Origin: Oceanospirillum beijerinckii DSM 7166 | Lineage (GTDB): Bacteria > Pseudomonadota > Gammaproteobacteria > Pseudomonadales > Halomonadaceae | Direction: 5' to 3' | Length of the DNA stretch: 35,418 bases | NCBI RefSeq assembly: GCF_000422425.1 | Contig: NZ_KE383831.1 | Location: 96,680-132,097 of the forward strand | In this document: positions 9,484 through 17,302 of the stretch, in pieces | Layout of the letters: the number at the start of each line of letters is the position of its first letter | Position numbering within the stretch: the first letter of the stretch is position 1 | Position numbers and translations under genes: made by a program | Notes under the pieces: model-generated | Seen by the model: only the letters and a program-made list of their open reading frames with translations | What the model was told of the DNA's origin: nothing | Databases searched by the model: none

Positions 9484-10362
9484 TCACCCCTGATTCACCA
9501 ACCAGGAGAAAAACAGCTCAGCATCGGGGCGTAATATTTCTCCTGCCCGCTTTACAACATAAAAGGATTCACTGGCAGGAATACGATGATCGCATAACTC
9601 CACCAAACGGCCTTCTTCCAACATTTTACCCACCATCGACGATCGTGCTAACGCGATCCCCCCGCCCGATTCAGCCAGGCTGATAGCAGAAACAAGTGTG
9701 TCCAACTGCATGCCTAGAGAGGAATCGACACGGCTTTCCCCCACCATAGACAGCCAATATCCCCACCCCTCTTCATACCCTAATACATGCAACAGCGTTT
9801 GATTCAAAAGGTCCGCCGGCTTTTCTATAACAGATTCAGATAGCAGCTCAGGGGAGCATACGGGAAAGAGCGTATCCTGTGTCAGTTTGTAGGCTTCCAG
9901 TCCTGGCCAGTGACCGCTACCCCAACGAATCTCAGCATCGTATACATCATCTATATCTTTTACCCAAAGGTTGCTGATATAGCGAATATTGATCTGAGGA
10001 TGCAGCGCTTTAAACGCTTTTATTTTTGGGGCCAGCCATAGAACAAAGAAAGATAAACTGCCCTTAATTCGCACCGGCTGACGCTCTTGTGTGGAAAACA
10101 GTTCGCTGGTAGCGGCAGCTAAACGAGATACCGCATCCTGCACCACTGGCAGATAAGACTGCCCCTCCTCCGTCAGAGCTAACCCCCTGGGCAGACGTAT
10201 AAACAGAGTCACTCCCACATGTTCTTCCAATAGACGTATCTGCTGACTGACTGCTCCCTGAGTAATACAAAGCTCTTCTGCAGCTCGGGTAAAGTTCAAA
10301 TGGCGCGCAGAGACCTCAAAGGTACGTAACCAGTTTAAAGGCGGTAAAGTTTTCTGACTCAT
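9484..10362 (-). CDS. LysR-family transcriptional regulator, GcvA-like
   Basis: 292 residues from ATG 10362, preceded by AGGTG at a good distance. The N-terminus PPLNWLRTFEVSARHLNFTRAAEEL followed by an ITQGAVSQQIRLLEE helix-turn-helix is typical of the GcvA/AmpR-like branch. The rest is the LysR effector-binding fold. The gene starts 67 bp after the stop of the cystathionine-gamma-synthase-type gene on the same strand, so it may be cotranscribed with it and regulate the sulfur amino-acid cluster. BauR of Pseudomonas belongs to the same broad branch, so control of the beta-alanine genes is an alternative. The ligand is unknown. Confidence 0.85.
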   Translation of the reverse strand: MSQKTLPPLNWLRTFEVSARHLNFTRAAEELCITQGAVSQQIRLLEEHVGVTLFIRLPRGLALTEEGQSYLPVVQDAVSRLAAATSELFSTQERQPVRIKGSLSFFVLWLAPKIKAFKALHPQINIRYISNLWVKDIDDVYDAEIRWGSGHWPGLEAYKLTQDTLFPVCSPELLSESVIEKPADLLNQTLLHVLGYEEGWGYWLSMVGESRVDSSLGMQLDTLVSAISLAESGGGIALARSSMVGKMLEEGRLVELCDHRIPASESFYVVKRAGEILRPDAELFFSWLVNQG

Positions 10363-10429
10363 GAGGCACCTGCGTATTCTAAAGAATGCATAGACTAAAG
10401 GATAACAAAGCCTGAAACAAAAAATTGCA

Positions 10430-11656
10430 TTACAGGAGCGATGACGATAACTCTCGCAGATGAGAGAATGCTTGCTGTAGGTCAGCAATCAGATCCTCAC
10501 TATCTTCAATACCCACAGAAATACGAACCAAGCCTTCAGAGATACCCAGAGCCTGACGCTCTTCAAGGGTATTTTCTACATGACTGGTCGTTCTTGCCGG
10601 GCCATAGATGGTCTCTACCGCCCCCAGATTACCAGCACAGTGCGCATAGTTCAGTTGCGGTAACAGCTCAGTCACCATTGGCATACCGCCCTGCAAGACA
10701 AAACTGACAATTGCCCCAAACCCACGCATTTGTTCACAGGCAATATTATGATTCAAATGAGACGGTAAACCAGGATAATTGACCGTTTCTACCAAAGGCT
10801 CCGTTAGCAGGAACTCAGCGATCGCCAGCGCATTAGCCTGTTGCTGCCGCACCCTTAATGCCAACGTTTTAATCCCTCTTAGAATTAAAAAGGCCGAAAA
10901 AGGGTCAAGCGACGCACCATTAATCTCCCGATAGTGACGTACCTGACTGATCAAAGCCTCTGCCCCACAAGCGATCCCCCCCATAGCATCACCATGGCCA
11001 CTTAAAAATTTGGTTGCACTGTGCAGAACAATATCTACCCCAAACAACAGAGGGTTCTGATTTAATGGTGTCGCAAAAGTGTTGTCCGCAATCACCAATG
11101 CCCCAACCTGTTTGGCAGCCTGAGTTAAGCGAGCAAGATCCAATATTTTAAGGGTTGGGTTGGTAGGTGTTTCCAGATAAACAACATCGCAACCCTGTAA
11201 AATTTCATGCTCAATTTCAGCATAGTTAGTGGTTTCACACAGACAAACGTCGACCCCCATACGGGGTAAAAACTCTTCAAAAATTTTATTGGTGCCGCCA
11301 TAGCTATCGCGAGTTGAGACCACTCGTTTACCCTGAGATAAGAAGCTATACAGCACACTGCTGATCACCGCCATACCGCTGCTGAAGGCTACTGCAGATT
11401 GCGCCGATTCAAGCTCACACAGCTTCTGCTCCAGCGCTTCCACCGTCGGATTCGACATGCGACTGTAGATAAAGCCCGGTGCCCCCCCCTGAGCCACGTC
11501 ATGCCATACATCAATATCATCATAGGCATAGGCAGCACTGGTAACAATCGGCACCTGAGTCGCACGATAAGGGAAGCTGTCTTGCTCTCCACCCCATACA
11601 ACCCGGGTGCTATCACCTTTCATAACCTGGCCCGTTGTCTTTTTTTCAGTCTTCAT
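10430..11656 (-). CDS. Cys/Met metabolism PLP enzyme, cystathionine gamma-synthase family
   Basis: 408 residues from ATG 11656; longer in-frame starts exist, but GAGGT lies 10-11 bases before this one. Features of the family: YSRMSNPTVEALE (64-76), FSSGMAVISS (91-), the stacking tyrosine in DSYGGTN (Tyr119), cofactor Asp191 in ADNTFATP and Schiff-base Lys216 in HSATKFLSG. Members make or cleave cystathionine or methionine. Methionine gamma-lyases carry Cys after the stacking Tyr-Gly; here the residue is Gly, so a classic methionine gamma-lyase is less likely than a synthase or beta/gamma-lyase of broader type. Neighbours are a homocysteine methyltransferase, an amino-acid binding protein and a LysR regulator. 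Confidence 0.85.
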   Translation of the reverse strand: MKTEKKTTGQVMKGDSTRVVWGGEQDSFPYRATQVPIVTSAAYAYDDIDVWHDVAQGGAPGFIYSRMSNPTVEALEQKLCELESAQSAVAFSSGMAVISSVLYSFLSQGKRVVSTRDSYGGTNKIFEEFLPRMGVDVCLCETTNYAEIEHEILQGCDVVYLETPTNPTLKILDLARLTQAAKQVGALVIADNTFATPLNQNPLLFGVDIVLHSATKFLSGHGDAMGGIACGAEALISQVRHYREINGASLDPFSAFLILRGIKTLALRVRQQQANALAIAEFLLTEPLVETVNYPGLPSHLNHNIACEQMRGFGAIVSFVLQGGMPMVTELLPQLNYAHCAGNLGAVETIYGPARTTSHVENTLEERQALGISEGLVRISVGIEDSEDLIADLQQAFSHLRELSSSLL

Positions 11657-11939
11657 GGATGTGATTACCTCATATCGCATTTGAAAAACATAGCAAGACA
11701 ACAATGATTCGATAGCCTCCTCCCTGAGAACCTGAAAATATGATGAGCCTTGCCCTAAAAGTTTTATTCCGCTCCTTGAAATTTTCGGCATCAATATAGC
11801 GAAAACAAACAATATTCAGTAACGATGCAATACAACCCTAAGGGCATTATTTTTTAATACCTTACACCATAATCACAGTTGTATGCGATTGAAGCCAGCA
11901 GGTGAAAAGTGTATTGTTGCTAAAAATTGGCTAATTCTC

Positions 11940-11959
11940 TGATAAAAACCTTTTTATCA
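11940..11959. promoter_or_regulatory. Near-perfect palindrome upstream of the PLP-enzyme gene
   Basis: TGATAAAAACCTTTTTATCA consists of two exact 9-bp arms around CC. It lies about 285 bp before ATG 11656 and about 55 bp from the terminator of the preceding gene. It may be an operator; a role in termination is less likely because the arms are AT-rich. Confidence 0.3.
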
Positions 11960-12013
11960 ATATATAGTCAGAATAATTTGATAACTTACCTTTAAAGCAA
12001 TCACAGAAGACAT

Positions 12014-12042
12014 AAAAAAAGCCGGTATCAAACCGGCTTTTT
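12014..12042 (-). terminator. Intrinsic terminator of the amino-acid binding-protein gene
   Basis: GCCGGT (12021-12026) pairs with ACCGGC (12032-12037) around ATCAA, flanked by A and T tracts that extend the stem. On the minus strand a seven-T run follows. It lies 22 bp after the binding-protein stop codon. Confidence 0.85.
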
Positions 12043-12063
12043 CTGTCCTGCCTTCAACCAGTA

Positions 12064-12879
12064 TTACTGGATGTTTTTCATCCAGGTATGAGACTCAAAC
12101 CATTTACTGTAGATACGCTGGTAAGTGCCATCACCTTTAATCCGTTTCAGATAGTTATTCAAAAAGTTAACAAAGGTTACGCTGTCGTGACGTACTGCCC
12201 AGCCCAAAGGCTCATAGGTGAATGGAGTGTTGAGGTGAAATACACTCTCTTTATGCTCTGCGGCATAGATTGCGTTATAGGGCAGATCATAAACAAAGGC
12301 ATCCGCCTTACCATTTTTAACCTGAAGTGCCGCGTCTGCAGAAGTTTCAAAGAGGTTCAGGGTTGCCTTTGGCAGATACTTCTTCGCAGCTTCAGCACCT
12401 GTTGTACCTAACTGAGACGAGATCGTATATTTCGGATTATTCAGATCTCTATAGCTCTTCACCACCTCTTTTAACTTAGGCGACAGCAGCACGGTCTGGC
12501 CGATTTCCAGATACGGATCAGAGAACAATACCTGAAGATTTCGCAGTGGCGTCACCGTCATACCACCGATAATCACTTCACACTTACCAGTCTGTAGAGC
12601 AGGAATAATGCCGTCCCAGGCCGTATTTACCGGTACAAACTCCACCTTCATGGAACGAGCCATATGCTTGGCAATATCAATATCAAAACCGATAAACTGG
12701 CCATTTTTTGCCTTCATTTCAAAGGGGACATAACCCGCTTCAAAACAGACTCTAAGCTCACCCGTTTCCTGAATTTTATTGATTGCAGAGTTATCTGTAG
12801 CGGCTTGAGCTGCAACAGATGTCAAAGCGGCACCAGCCAGAGTTGTGCTCAGTAACAGGTTCTTCAGTAATGTTTCCAT
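12064..12879 (-). CDS. Amino-acid ABC transporter periplasmic substrate-binding protein
   Basis: 271 residues from ATG 12879, preceded by AAGGA nine bases upstream. A signal peptide is clear: METLLKN, a hydrophobic core and VAAQA cleaved near residue 26. The mature part has SBP_bac_3 signatures: LRVCFEAGYVPFEM, GFDIDIAKHMAR, ALQTGKCEVIIGGMTVTPLR, SQLGTTGAEAAKK and GKADAFVYDLPYN. These fit polar amino-acid binding (the HisJ/GlnH/ArtJ group). It lies between homocysteine S-methyltransferase and the cystathionine-type enzyme, so a methionine-related ligand such as S-methylmethionine is plausible, though this rests on context only. No permease or ATPase gene is adjacent. Confidence 0.85.
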   Translation of the reverse strand: METLLKNLLLSTTLAGAALTSVAAQAATDNSAINKIQETGELRVCFEAGYVPFEMKAKNGQFIGFDIDIAKHMARSMKVEFVPVNTAWDGIIPALQTGKCEVIIGGMTVTPLRNLQVLFSDPYLEIGQTVLLSPKLKEVVKSYRDLNNPKYTISSQLGTTGAEAAKKYLPKATLNLFETSADAALQVKNGKADAFVYDLPYNAIYAAEHKESVFHLNTPFTYEPLGWAVRHDSVTFVNFLNNYLKRIKGDGTYQRIYSKWFESHTWMKNIQ

Positions 12880-12991
12880 GTAGAACGTCCTTAAAAAAAT
12901 GACAAAACAAAACATTCATCAACGATGCCCCAGCCCCATAAGAGACGACCATCGTATGTTTTGCCCTGAAAAGAGTGAAAAAAGATGCGCT

Positions 12992-13909
12992 TTAGGCTGA
13001 CGTTAGATGTGTCGATAATTGAGCAATATGCTCAGGACCGATGCCGCAACAGCCACCAATTAAGCTGGCCCCTTGCGATTGCCACTGCTTCGCCCATTCC
13101 AGATAAGATTGAGGAGTCAAGTCTGCACGTAGTTCATCCAATCCATCATTGGCCGTGGCGTCTTTTGGCTGTGGCGGGAAAGCATTGGCATAAGCACCGA
13201 TTTGAATATCCGTCAGCTCCAAGTCATCCAGAGTCTTACGGGCCACGACAATCGCATCAGCAATAGTTTCTGGCTGGCTGCAGTTAAACAGGATCGCACT
13301 GACTCCGGCCCTAGCCATTGTAGTCACTGCCTCAGCTACCGTTTCACCGGAGCGCAGCAGAGGCGTCTCTGTCTGTTCAGAATCTTCCAGAGTAAAAGAC
13401 AACCAAACCGGCTTATTCTGCGGGTTATGTTGATCAATAATGGTCTTGATACTGCTGGCTTCAGCAATCAGGCTTTGCGTTTCACACAACCACAGATCGA
13501 TATCCGCCGATAGAGCCTCAACCAAAGGGGTCGCTATATCAATGACCTTATCGGCTTGATACAGATCAGCACGATAGGAACCAAAAAGAGGTGGAATAGA
13601 ACCGGCCACCAGAACATTTTCACCACTTTCTTGTACTGCTGCACGGGCTTCTCGCGCTGCTGATTGAGCTAAAGTCTTACCCTGCTCAGCAAAACGGGTT
13701 TCACCAATGTGGAAAGGCACCAGAGCATAACTGTTTGTGGTAATCACCCGGGCACCACTGCGTATAAAGTCTTTGTGGACTTCTTTTACAATGTTCGGGG
13801 CTTCAATCATAGCCAGCGCGGACCACTCCGGTTGCTGAAAAGGGGCACCGCGACGTTCAAGCTCCCGCCCCATGCCACCATCAAGAATAGTGATGTTACA
13901 ACTGCTCAC
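12992..13909 (-). CDS. mmuM: Homocysteine S-methyltransferase
   Basis: 305 residues, the usual size. The enzyme would methylate homocysteine to methionine using S-methylmethionine or a related methyl donor. The N-terminal ILDGGMGRELERRG matches the family. The zinc-binding cysteines are visible as Cys210 in FNCSQ and Cys287-Cys288 in GGCCGIGPEHI. The start is GTG 13909, with AAGGA nine bases upstream. The amino-acid binding-protein gene begins 112 bp downstream on the same strand. A bacterial betaine or SAM-dependent variant cannot be excluded. Confidence 0.88.
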   Translation of the reverse strand: MSSCNITILDGGMGRELERRGAPFQQPEWSALAMIEAPNIVKEVHKDFIRSGARVITTNSYALVPFHIGETRFAEQGKTLAQSAAREARAAVQESGENVLVAGSIPPLFGSYRADLYQADKVIDIATPLVEALSADIDLWLCETQSLIAEASSIKTIIDQHNPQNKPVWLSFTLEDSEQTETPLLRSGETVAEAVTTMARAGVSAILFNCSQPETIADAIVVARKTLDDLELTDIQIGAYANAFPPQPKDATANDGLDELRADLTPQSYLEWAKQWQSQGASLIGGCCGIGPEHIAQLSTHLTSA

Positions 13910-14231
13910 AATAAGTATTCCTTAGAACTAAGGCCTAAAAAAATATAGCCCCATCAAAACGACACGGCTTTCATCTTAAGGCAATAACATAGCGCAATAT
14001 ATTTAGGTATATATCAAGACCAACAATACACCCGCCCATGTTAATAAAATTAAATACTTTTGTAACACATCAAAAACACTAAAAACCAACATAATAACTA
14101 TAACTTTATAAATACAACGAATTAAAAACACCATCTATTAAAAAAATAGCACCTATCAATTAATATATTAATTGCAGTAAATATTGACTCTCTGTAATGG
14201 CTCAACGCTATCTTTCCAGGTGTAAAAAATA
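13910..14231. other. AT-rich intergenic stretch upstream of mmuM
   Basis: Very AT-rich from about 13930 to 14180 with no credible gene. The proximal part must hold the mmuM promoter. The AT-richness contrasts with the flanking genes and fits decaying or acquired DNA next to the gene remnant that follows. Confidence 0.4.
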
Positions 14232-14468
14232 CGTAAATTAGGTACACCAGTCGTGCGCCCCATATTCACTTCAGTGATAGTACTAAATGGCAATCAGCAG
14301 TTGATTTAGCAGTTTGGCTTTGACGATGACCTCAGCAGTGATATTAATGCCAACCTCTCGGAATACACCGGAATGACAAATCCGACCACTAACGCAACCG
14401 ATACGGCCGGAAGATACGGGCTTTATGCAGGGAAAGTACTGTATGCTTACTTAGCCTTATACCATTAA
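14232..14468 (+). pseudogene. Possible degraded protein-gene remnant (C-terminal part)
   Basis: A plus-strand frame reads as plausible protein from about 14232 to TAA 14466-14468 but is broken by TAG at 14307-14309 and closed upstream by TAA at 14223-14225. After the TAG it gives FGFDDDLSSDINANLSEY, then a short Thr/Asn-rich stretch, then YGLYAGKVLYAYLALYH. There is no start codon with a ribosome-binding site in front. Its stop overlaps the stop of the convergent PotF-type gene. I do not recognise the family. Chance is a real alternative. Confidence 0.3.
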
Positions 14469-15646
14469 CGGTTGGTCTTTAGATTGCTCCAGGCCCGGCT
14501 TAACAAACGATCATACTTGGCACTATGCGCGGTTTGCGTAAACAGCTTCTGTTTAATCGCTTCCGGTGGGTAAAGGCTGGGGTCGTTTTTCACTTCATCC
14601 AACAGATAAGCATCTGCAGCCAGATTAGGCACCGCAAAGAAGGCATAGTTAGCAATACCCGCACCGCTCTGTCCTTTCAGTAAATAGTTAATAAACTGAT
14701 AAGCCGCTTCTGGGTGAGGTGCATCTTTTGGAATCGCCATCAGATCAAACCATGCCAGCGTCCCCTCTTTGGGTACCACATACTGCAGCTGAACATTCTG
14801 CCCGGCTTCATCTGCACGCATCTGTGCCTGACCGATATCACCGTTATAACCCAGAGCCAAACAAACATCACCATTGGCCAGATCCGCAATATATTTATTG
14901 GAAGCAAACTGTTTAAAGTGAGGGCGTACCGCTTTTAACAGTGCAGATGCTTTTTTCAGATCAGACTTTTTCTCAGAATTAGGATCTAAGCCCAGATAGT
15001 TCAGCGCAATAGACGTCACTTCAGCAGGAGAGTCCAGAATACTGATACCGCAGTCGGCAAACTTAGCCGCTAGTTCCGGTTTAAAAATCAGATCCAGTGT
15101 ATTGGTTGGCACATCACCGACACGGGCTTTGATCATCTCGACGTTATAACCCAGGCCCACCGTACCCCAGGAGTAAGGCACGTTATATAGATTACCCGGA
15201 TCATGGGCAGTGATCTTGTCCAACAGCCCAGGATCAAGATTGCCGTAGTTACTCAACTTACTGCGATCAATCTGGGTATAGATACCCGCCTTGGCTTGTC
15301 GCTCCAGAAATGAGCCTGCCGGTACCACCACATCATAACCGGAGCCCGAGGTCATCATCTTAGCTTCCAACACCTCATTGGAATCATAGACATCATAATT
15401 GACCTTGATACCGGTTTCCTGTTCAAAGCTTTTGATCACTGCTGGATCGATATAATCCGGCCAGTTATAGAAGTTCACCACCCTCTCTTCGGCAGCAAAT
15501 GCGGTATTCACCGTTATCGGGGCAACTAAAACTGCACTTAGAGCAGTCATCATCAGAGCGTTTTTTGCTCTGCTTGTTTGGTTTGTTGCTCGCACGGTTT
15601 CCGTTGCGAGTGCATTGCTTTCTTTTTGTATTGTTTGCATTGCCAT
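14465..15646 (-). CDS. potF: Putrescine/polyamine-binding periplasmic protein, PotF/SpuD type
   Basis: 393 residues from ATG 15646, with GGAG 6-7 bases upstream; an ATG five codons earlier lacks this spacing. It has an unusually long n-region, a hydrophobic core at ~31-50 and a TAFA-AEE cleavage site. The mature protein begins VVNFYNWPDYIDPAV, the PotF/SpuD signature (Trp62, Asp64, Tyr65). ILDSPAEV, GYNGDIGQAQ (Asp270) and WFDLMAIP (299-306) match other ligand contacts of PotF. Where E. coli PotF has Trp244, this protein has Tyr267. Agmatinase speB lies directly upstream, supporting a polyamine ligand. No potGHI transporter genes are in the window. The leader between the two genes is strongly structured. 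Confidence 0.85.
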   Translation of the reverse strand: MAMQTIQKESNALATETVRATNQTSRAKNALMMTALSAVLVAPITVNTAFAAEERVVNFYNWPDYIDPAVIKSFEQETGIKVNYDVYDSNEVLEAKMMTSGSGYDVVVPAGSFLERQAKAGIYTQIDRSKLSNYGNLDPGLLDKITAHDPGNLYNVPYSWGTVGLGYNVEMIKARVGDVPTNTLDLIFKPELAAKFADCGISILDSPAEVTSIALNYLGLDPNSEKKSDLKKASALLKAVRPHFKQFASNKYIADLANGDVCLALGYNGDIGQAQMRADEAGQNVQLQYVVPKEGTLAWFDLMAIPKDAPHPEAAYQFINYLLKGQSGAGIANYAFFAVPNLAADAYLLDEVKNDPSLYPPEAIKQKLFTQTAHSAKYDRLLSRAWSNLKTNR

Positions 15647-15670
15647 GGTTTTCTCCAGCATAAGCTCGGC

Positions 15671-15898
15671 AAAAGAAGACTATTTCGCCCGCAGGGACAA
15701 GCAGCGAAATAGCCGAAGGAGAAACTCTGCACCTGAGACCCATACCTGGAAAACAGGGTTTAGAGTTCGAGTAGATAATTGCCTACTGGCAAGATCAAAC
15801 CCTCTGTTGGAGAACAGAGTGAGTGAACCGGGTCGCCAGGGCATCGAGCTCAAATGCCTTGGCGGGAGGGATGGGTACCGGCCTGGAAAGCCAGTACC
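15671..15898 (-). promoter_or_regulatory. Structured mRNA leader of the PotF-type gene with terminator-like hairpin
   Basis: Listed in order of minus-strand transcription. GGTAC/GTACC with an inner GGC/GCC stem (15874-15898) comes first. An 11-bp stem with one G-U pair follows (15834-15844 with 15854-15864), then CTCTGTT/AACAGAG (15802-15819). Next are AGGGTTT/AAACCCT (15755-15761 with 15797-15803) enclosing AGTAG/CTACT, and AACTCT/AGAGTT (15723-15728 with 15762-15767). The last two sets overlap and could alternate. A perfect 9-bp stem, CTATTTCGC (15680-15688) with GCGAAATAG (15704-15712), comes last and is followed in the RNA by UCUUCUUUU, 25 bases before ATG 15646. The arrangement resembles an attenuator or riboswitch. 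No known class was recognised. Confidence 0.45.
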
Positions 15899-15934
15899 GC
15901 AAAAGCGTACAGCCTGTTAGCTATTCAATTCGGA

Positions 15935-16888
15935 TCAGTTCTGACCGGCACCTTTATTGGCTGCCAGTACATACAGATACTCCAGTGCCAGGGTTGCACC
16001 AGCCAGAGAGGTGATCTCTGAGTGATCATAAGCCGGAGCCACTTCGACCACATCCATACCCACCAGATTCAGTCCTTGCAGACCACGGATGGTTTTCAGG
16101 GCACAATCCATGCTGATACCGGCGGCGACCGGAGTACCAGTACCCGGTGCAAAAGAAGGGTCCAATCCGTCAATATCAAAGCTGACATAAACCTTCTTAT
16201 CCCCCACACGGGACTTAATCCGCTCCAACAATGTTTTCGGGCCATTGTCATTCACCCAGGCGGCATCCAGCACTTCAAATGGGTGGCCTTCCAGCGTGTA
16301 AGCGGTACGAATACCGATCTGCAGAGAGTGTTCAGTATCGATCAGACCTTCTTCAACCGCATGGTGGAACAAAGTACCGTGGTCAAACTTGGTGCCACCA
16401 GAGTAAGTATCCGTATGGGCATCAAAGTGAATCAGCGCAACGGGACCATGTTTCTTCGCCACTGCACGCAGTACCGGCAGCGTAATATAGTGGTCACCAC
16501 CAAAGGTCAGAGAGTTTTTACCCGCTTCCATAATCTGGCTGATATGAGCCTGTAGATTATCGACCATGGTTTGTGGCTCACCGTGTTTAAACAGAATATT
16601 GCCAGAGTCAGCCACTTTAAGATGGTCATCCAGGGCAAACTGCCAAGGCCAACGAGCACCTTCCCATACCAGCTGGGCAGAAGCCTGACGTACACCTTGA
16701 GGTCCAAAACGAGAACCGGAACGTCCCGAGGTCGCCATATCAAACGGCACACCGCTTACAACCACTTCAGCGTCTGACTCAAAGATATTACTCACGATAG
16801 GGAATTCCATAAAGGTCATACCTAAAGAGCCATAAATCGGCAGATCAGCATCTGGGCCTGAAGAACCTGGGACTGGCATATTGGACAT
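15935..16888 (-). CDS. speB: Agmatinase
   Basis: 317 residues from ATG 16888, preceded by GAGGTG. It would hydrolyse agmatine to putrescine and urea with a binuclear manganese centre. The metal ligands of the ureohydrolase family are all present: His133 in FGGDH, Asp156, His158 and Asp160 in HFDAHTDTY, and Asp238 and Asp240 in FDIDGLDPSFAPGTGTP. GVPFDMATSGRSGSRFGP and GMDVVEVAPAYDHSEIT are close to E. coli SpeB, so agmatinase is favoured over guanidinobutyrase or guanidinopropionase, which share the fold. It precedes the PotF-type gene on the same strand across a 288-bp structured gap. Confidence 0.9.
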   Translation of the reverse strand: MSNMPVPGSSGPDADLPIYGSLGMTFMEFPIVSNIFESDAEVVVSGVPFDMATSGRSGSRFGPQGVRQASAQLVWEGARWPWQFALDDHLKVADSGNILFKHGEPQTMVDNLQAHISQIMEAGKNSLTFGGDHYITLPVLRAVAKKHGPVALIHFDAHTDTYSGGTKFDHGTLFHHAVEEGLIDTEHSLQIGIRTAYTLEGHPFEVLDAAWVNDNGPKTLLERIKSRVGDKKVYVSFDIDGLDPSFAPGTGTPVAAGISMDCALKTIRGLQGLNLVGMDVVEVAPAYDHSEITSLAGATLALEYLYVLAANKGAGQN

Positions 16889-17302
16889 CTCACACCTCAA
16901 AAATCTTGTTCTAATCAACGTATTCGTTTTAGTGCTGCGCTGTGCAGCTTTGTTGTAATCAGATTAGAGACAGACCAATGATTATTGAAACGAATAATTT
17001 AAATAATTAAATGCATACCATTAATAAATACAAAAAATCGATTAAAATGCAGGTAAAATTGGCGAAAAACAGAAAAAACCATATAAAATCACAATAAGAT
17101 AATAACAACAAAGAGCAGAGGAGAGATAATACAAGTAGGATGATGACAAATATGAGGCAGAGGCAGAGGCAGAGGCAGAGGCAGAGGCAGAGGATATTAA
17201 GCTATTCTTTCAAACTGTTTTATCAAACCTGACGTCACACTATCACCTGTCACAGATACGGGACAAGCAATAGCGCAACCATTTAATTGAGCTTCAGAAT
17301 GC
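16889..17302. other. AT-rich intergenic region upstream of speB with microsatellite
   Basis: 414 bp with no family-supported gene. The speB-proximal part (to about 17110) is very AT-rich and should carry its promoter. The hexanucleotide repeat at 17155-17193 is the only notable structure. ATG 17152 opens a short frame of six Arg-Gln pairs plus 13 residues, with no convincing ribosome-binding site. Confidence 0.5.
17155..17193 (+). repeat. Hexanucleotide microsatellite (AGGCAG)6
   Basis: Six perfect consecutive AGGCAG units (17155-17190) followed by AGG. The tract lies about 270 bp upstream of speB and 110 bp beyond the lipoprotein stop. Perfect short repeats of this length are prone to slippage. 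No gene is expected to read through it. Confidence 0.9.

Larger units (their letters stand above)
11657..12063. other. Intergenic region between the binding-protein and PLP-enzyme genes
   Basis: 407 bp without a gene. It contains the terminator of the binding-protein gene (12014-12042), the inverted repeat at 11940-11959, and AT-rich sequence expected to carry the promoter of the PLP-enzyme gene. The terminator implies that this gene has its own promoter. Confidence 0.5.

Noticed and set aside
15700-15760. Glycine-riboswitch-like sequence on the plus strand (GCCGAAGGAG...)
   Set aside because: The second conserved part (CTCAGGCAAAAGGAC) is missing and no plus-strand gene follows. The stems make more sense as the minus-strand leader of potF.
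17152-17235. Small Arg-Gln repeat ORF over the microsatellite
   Set aside because: It is a by-product of the hexamer repeat in one frame, with poor ribosome-binding context.
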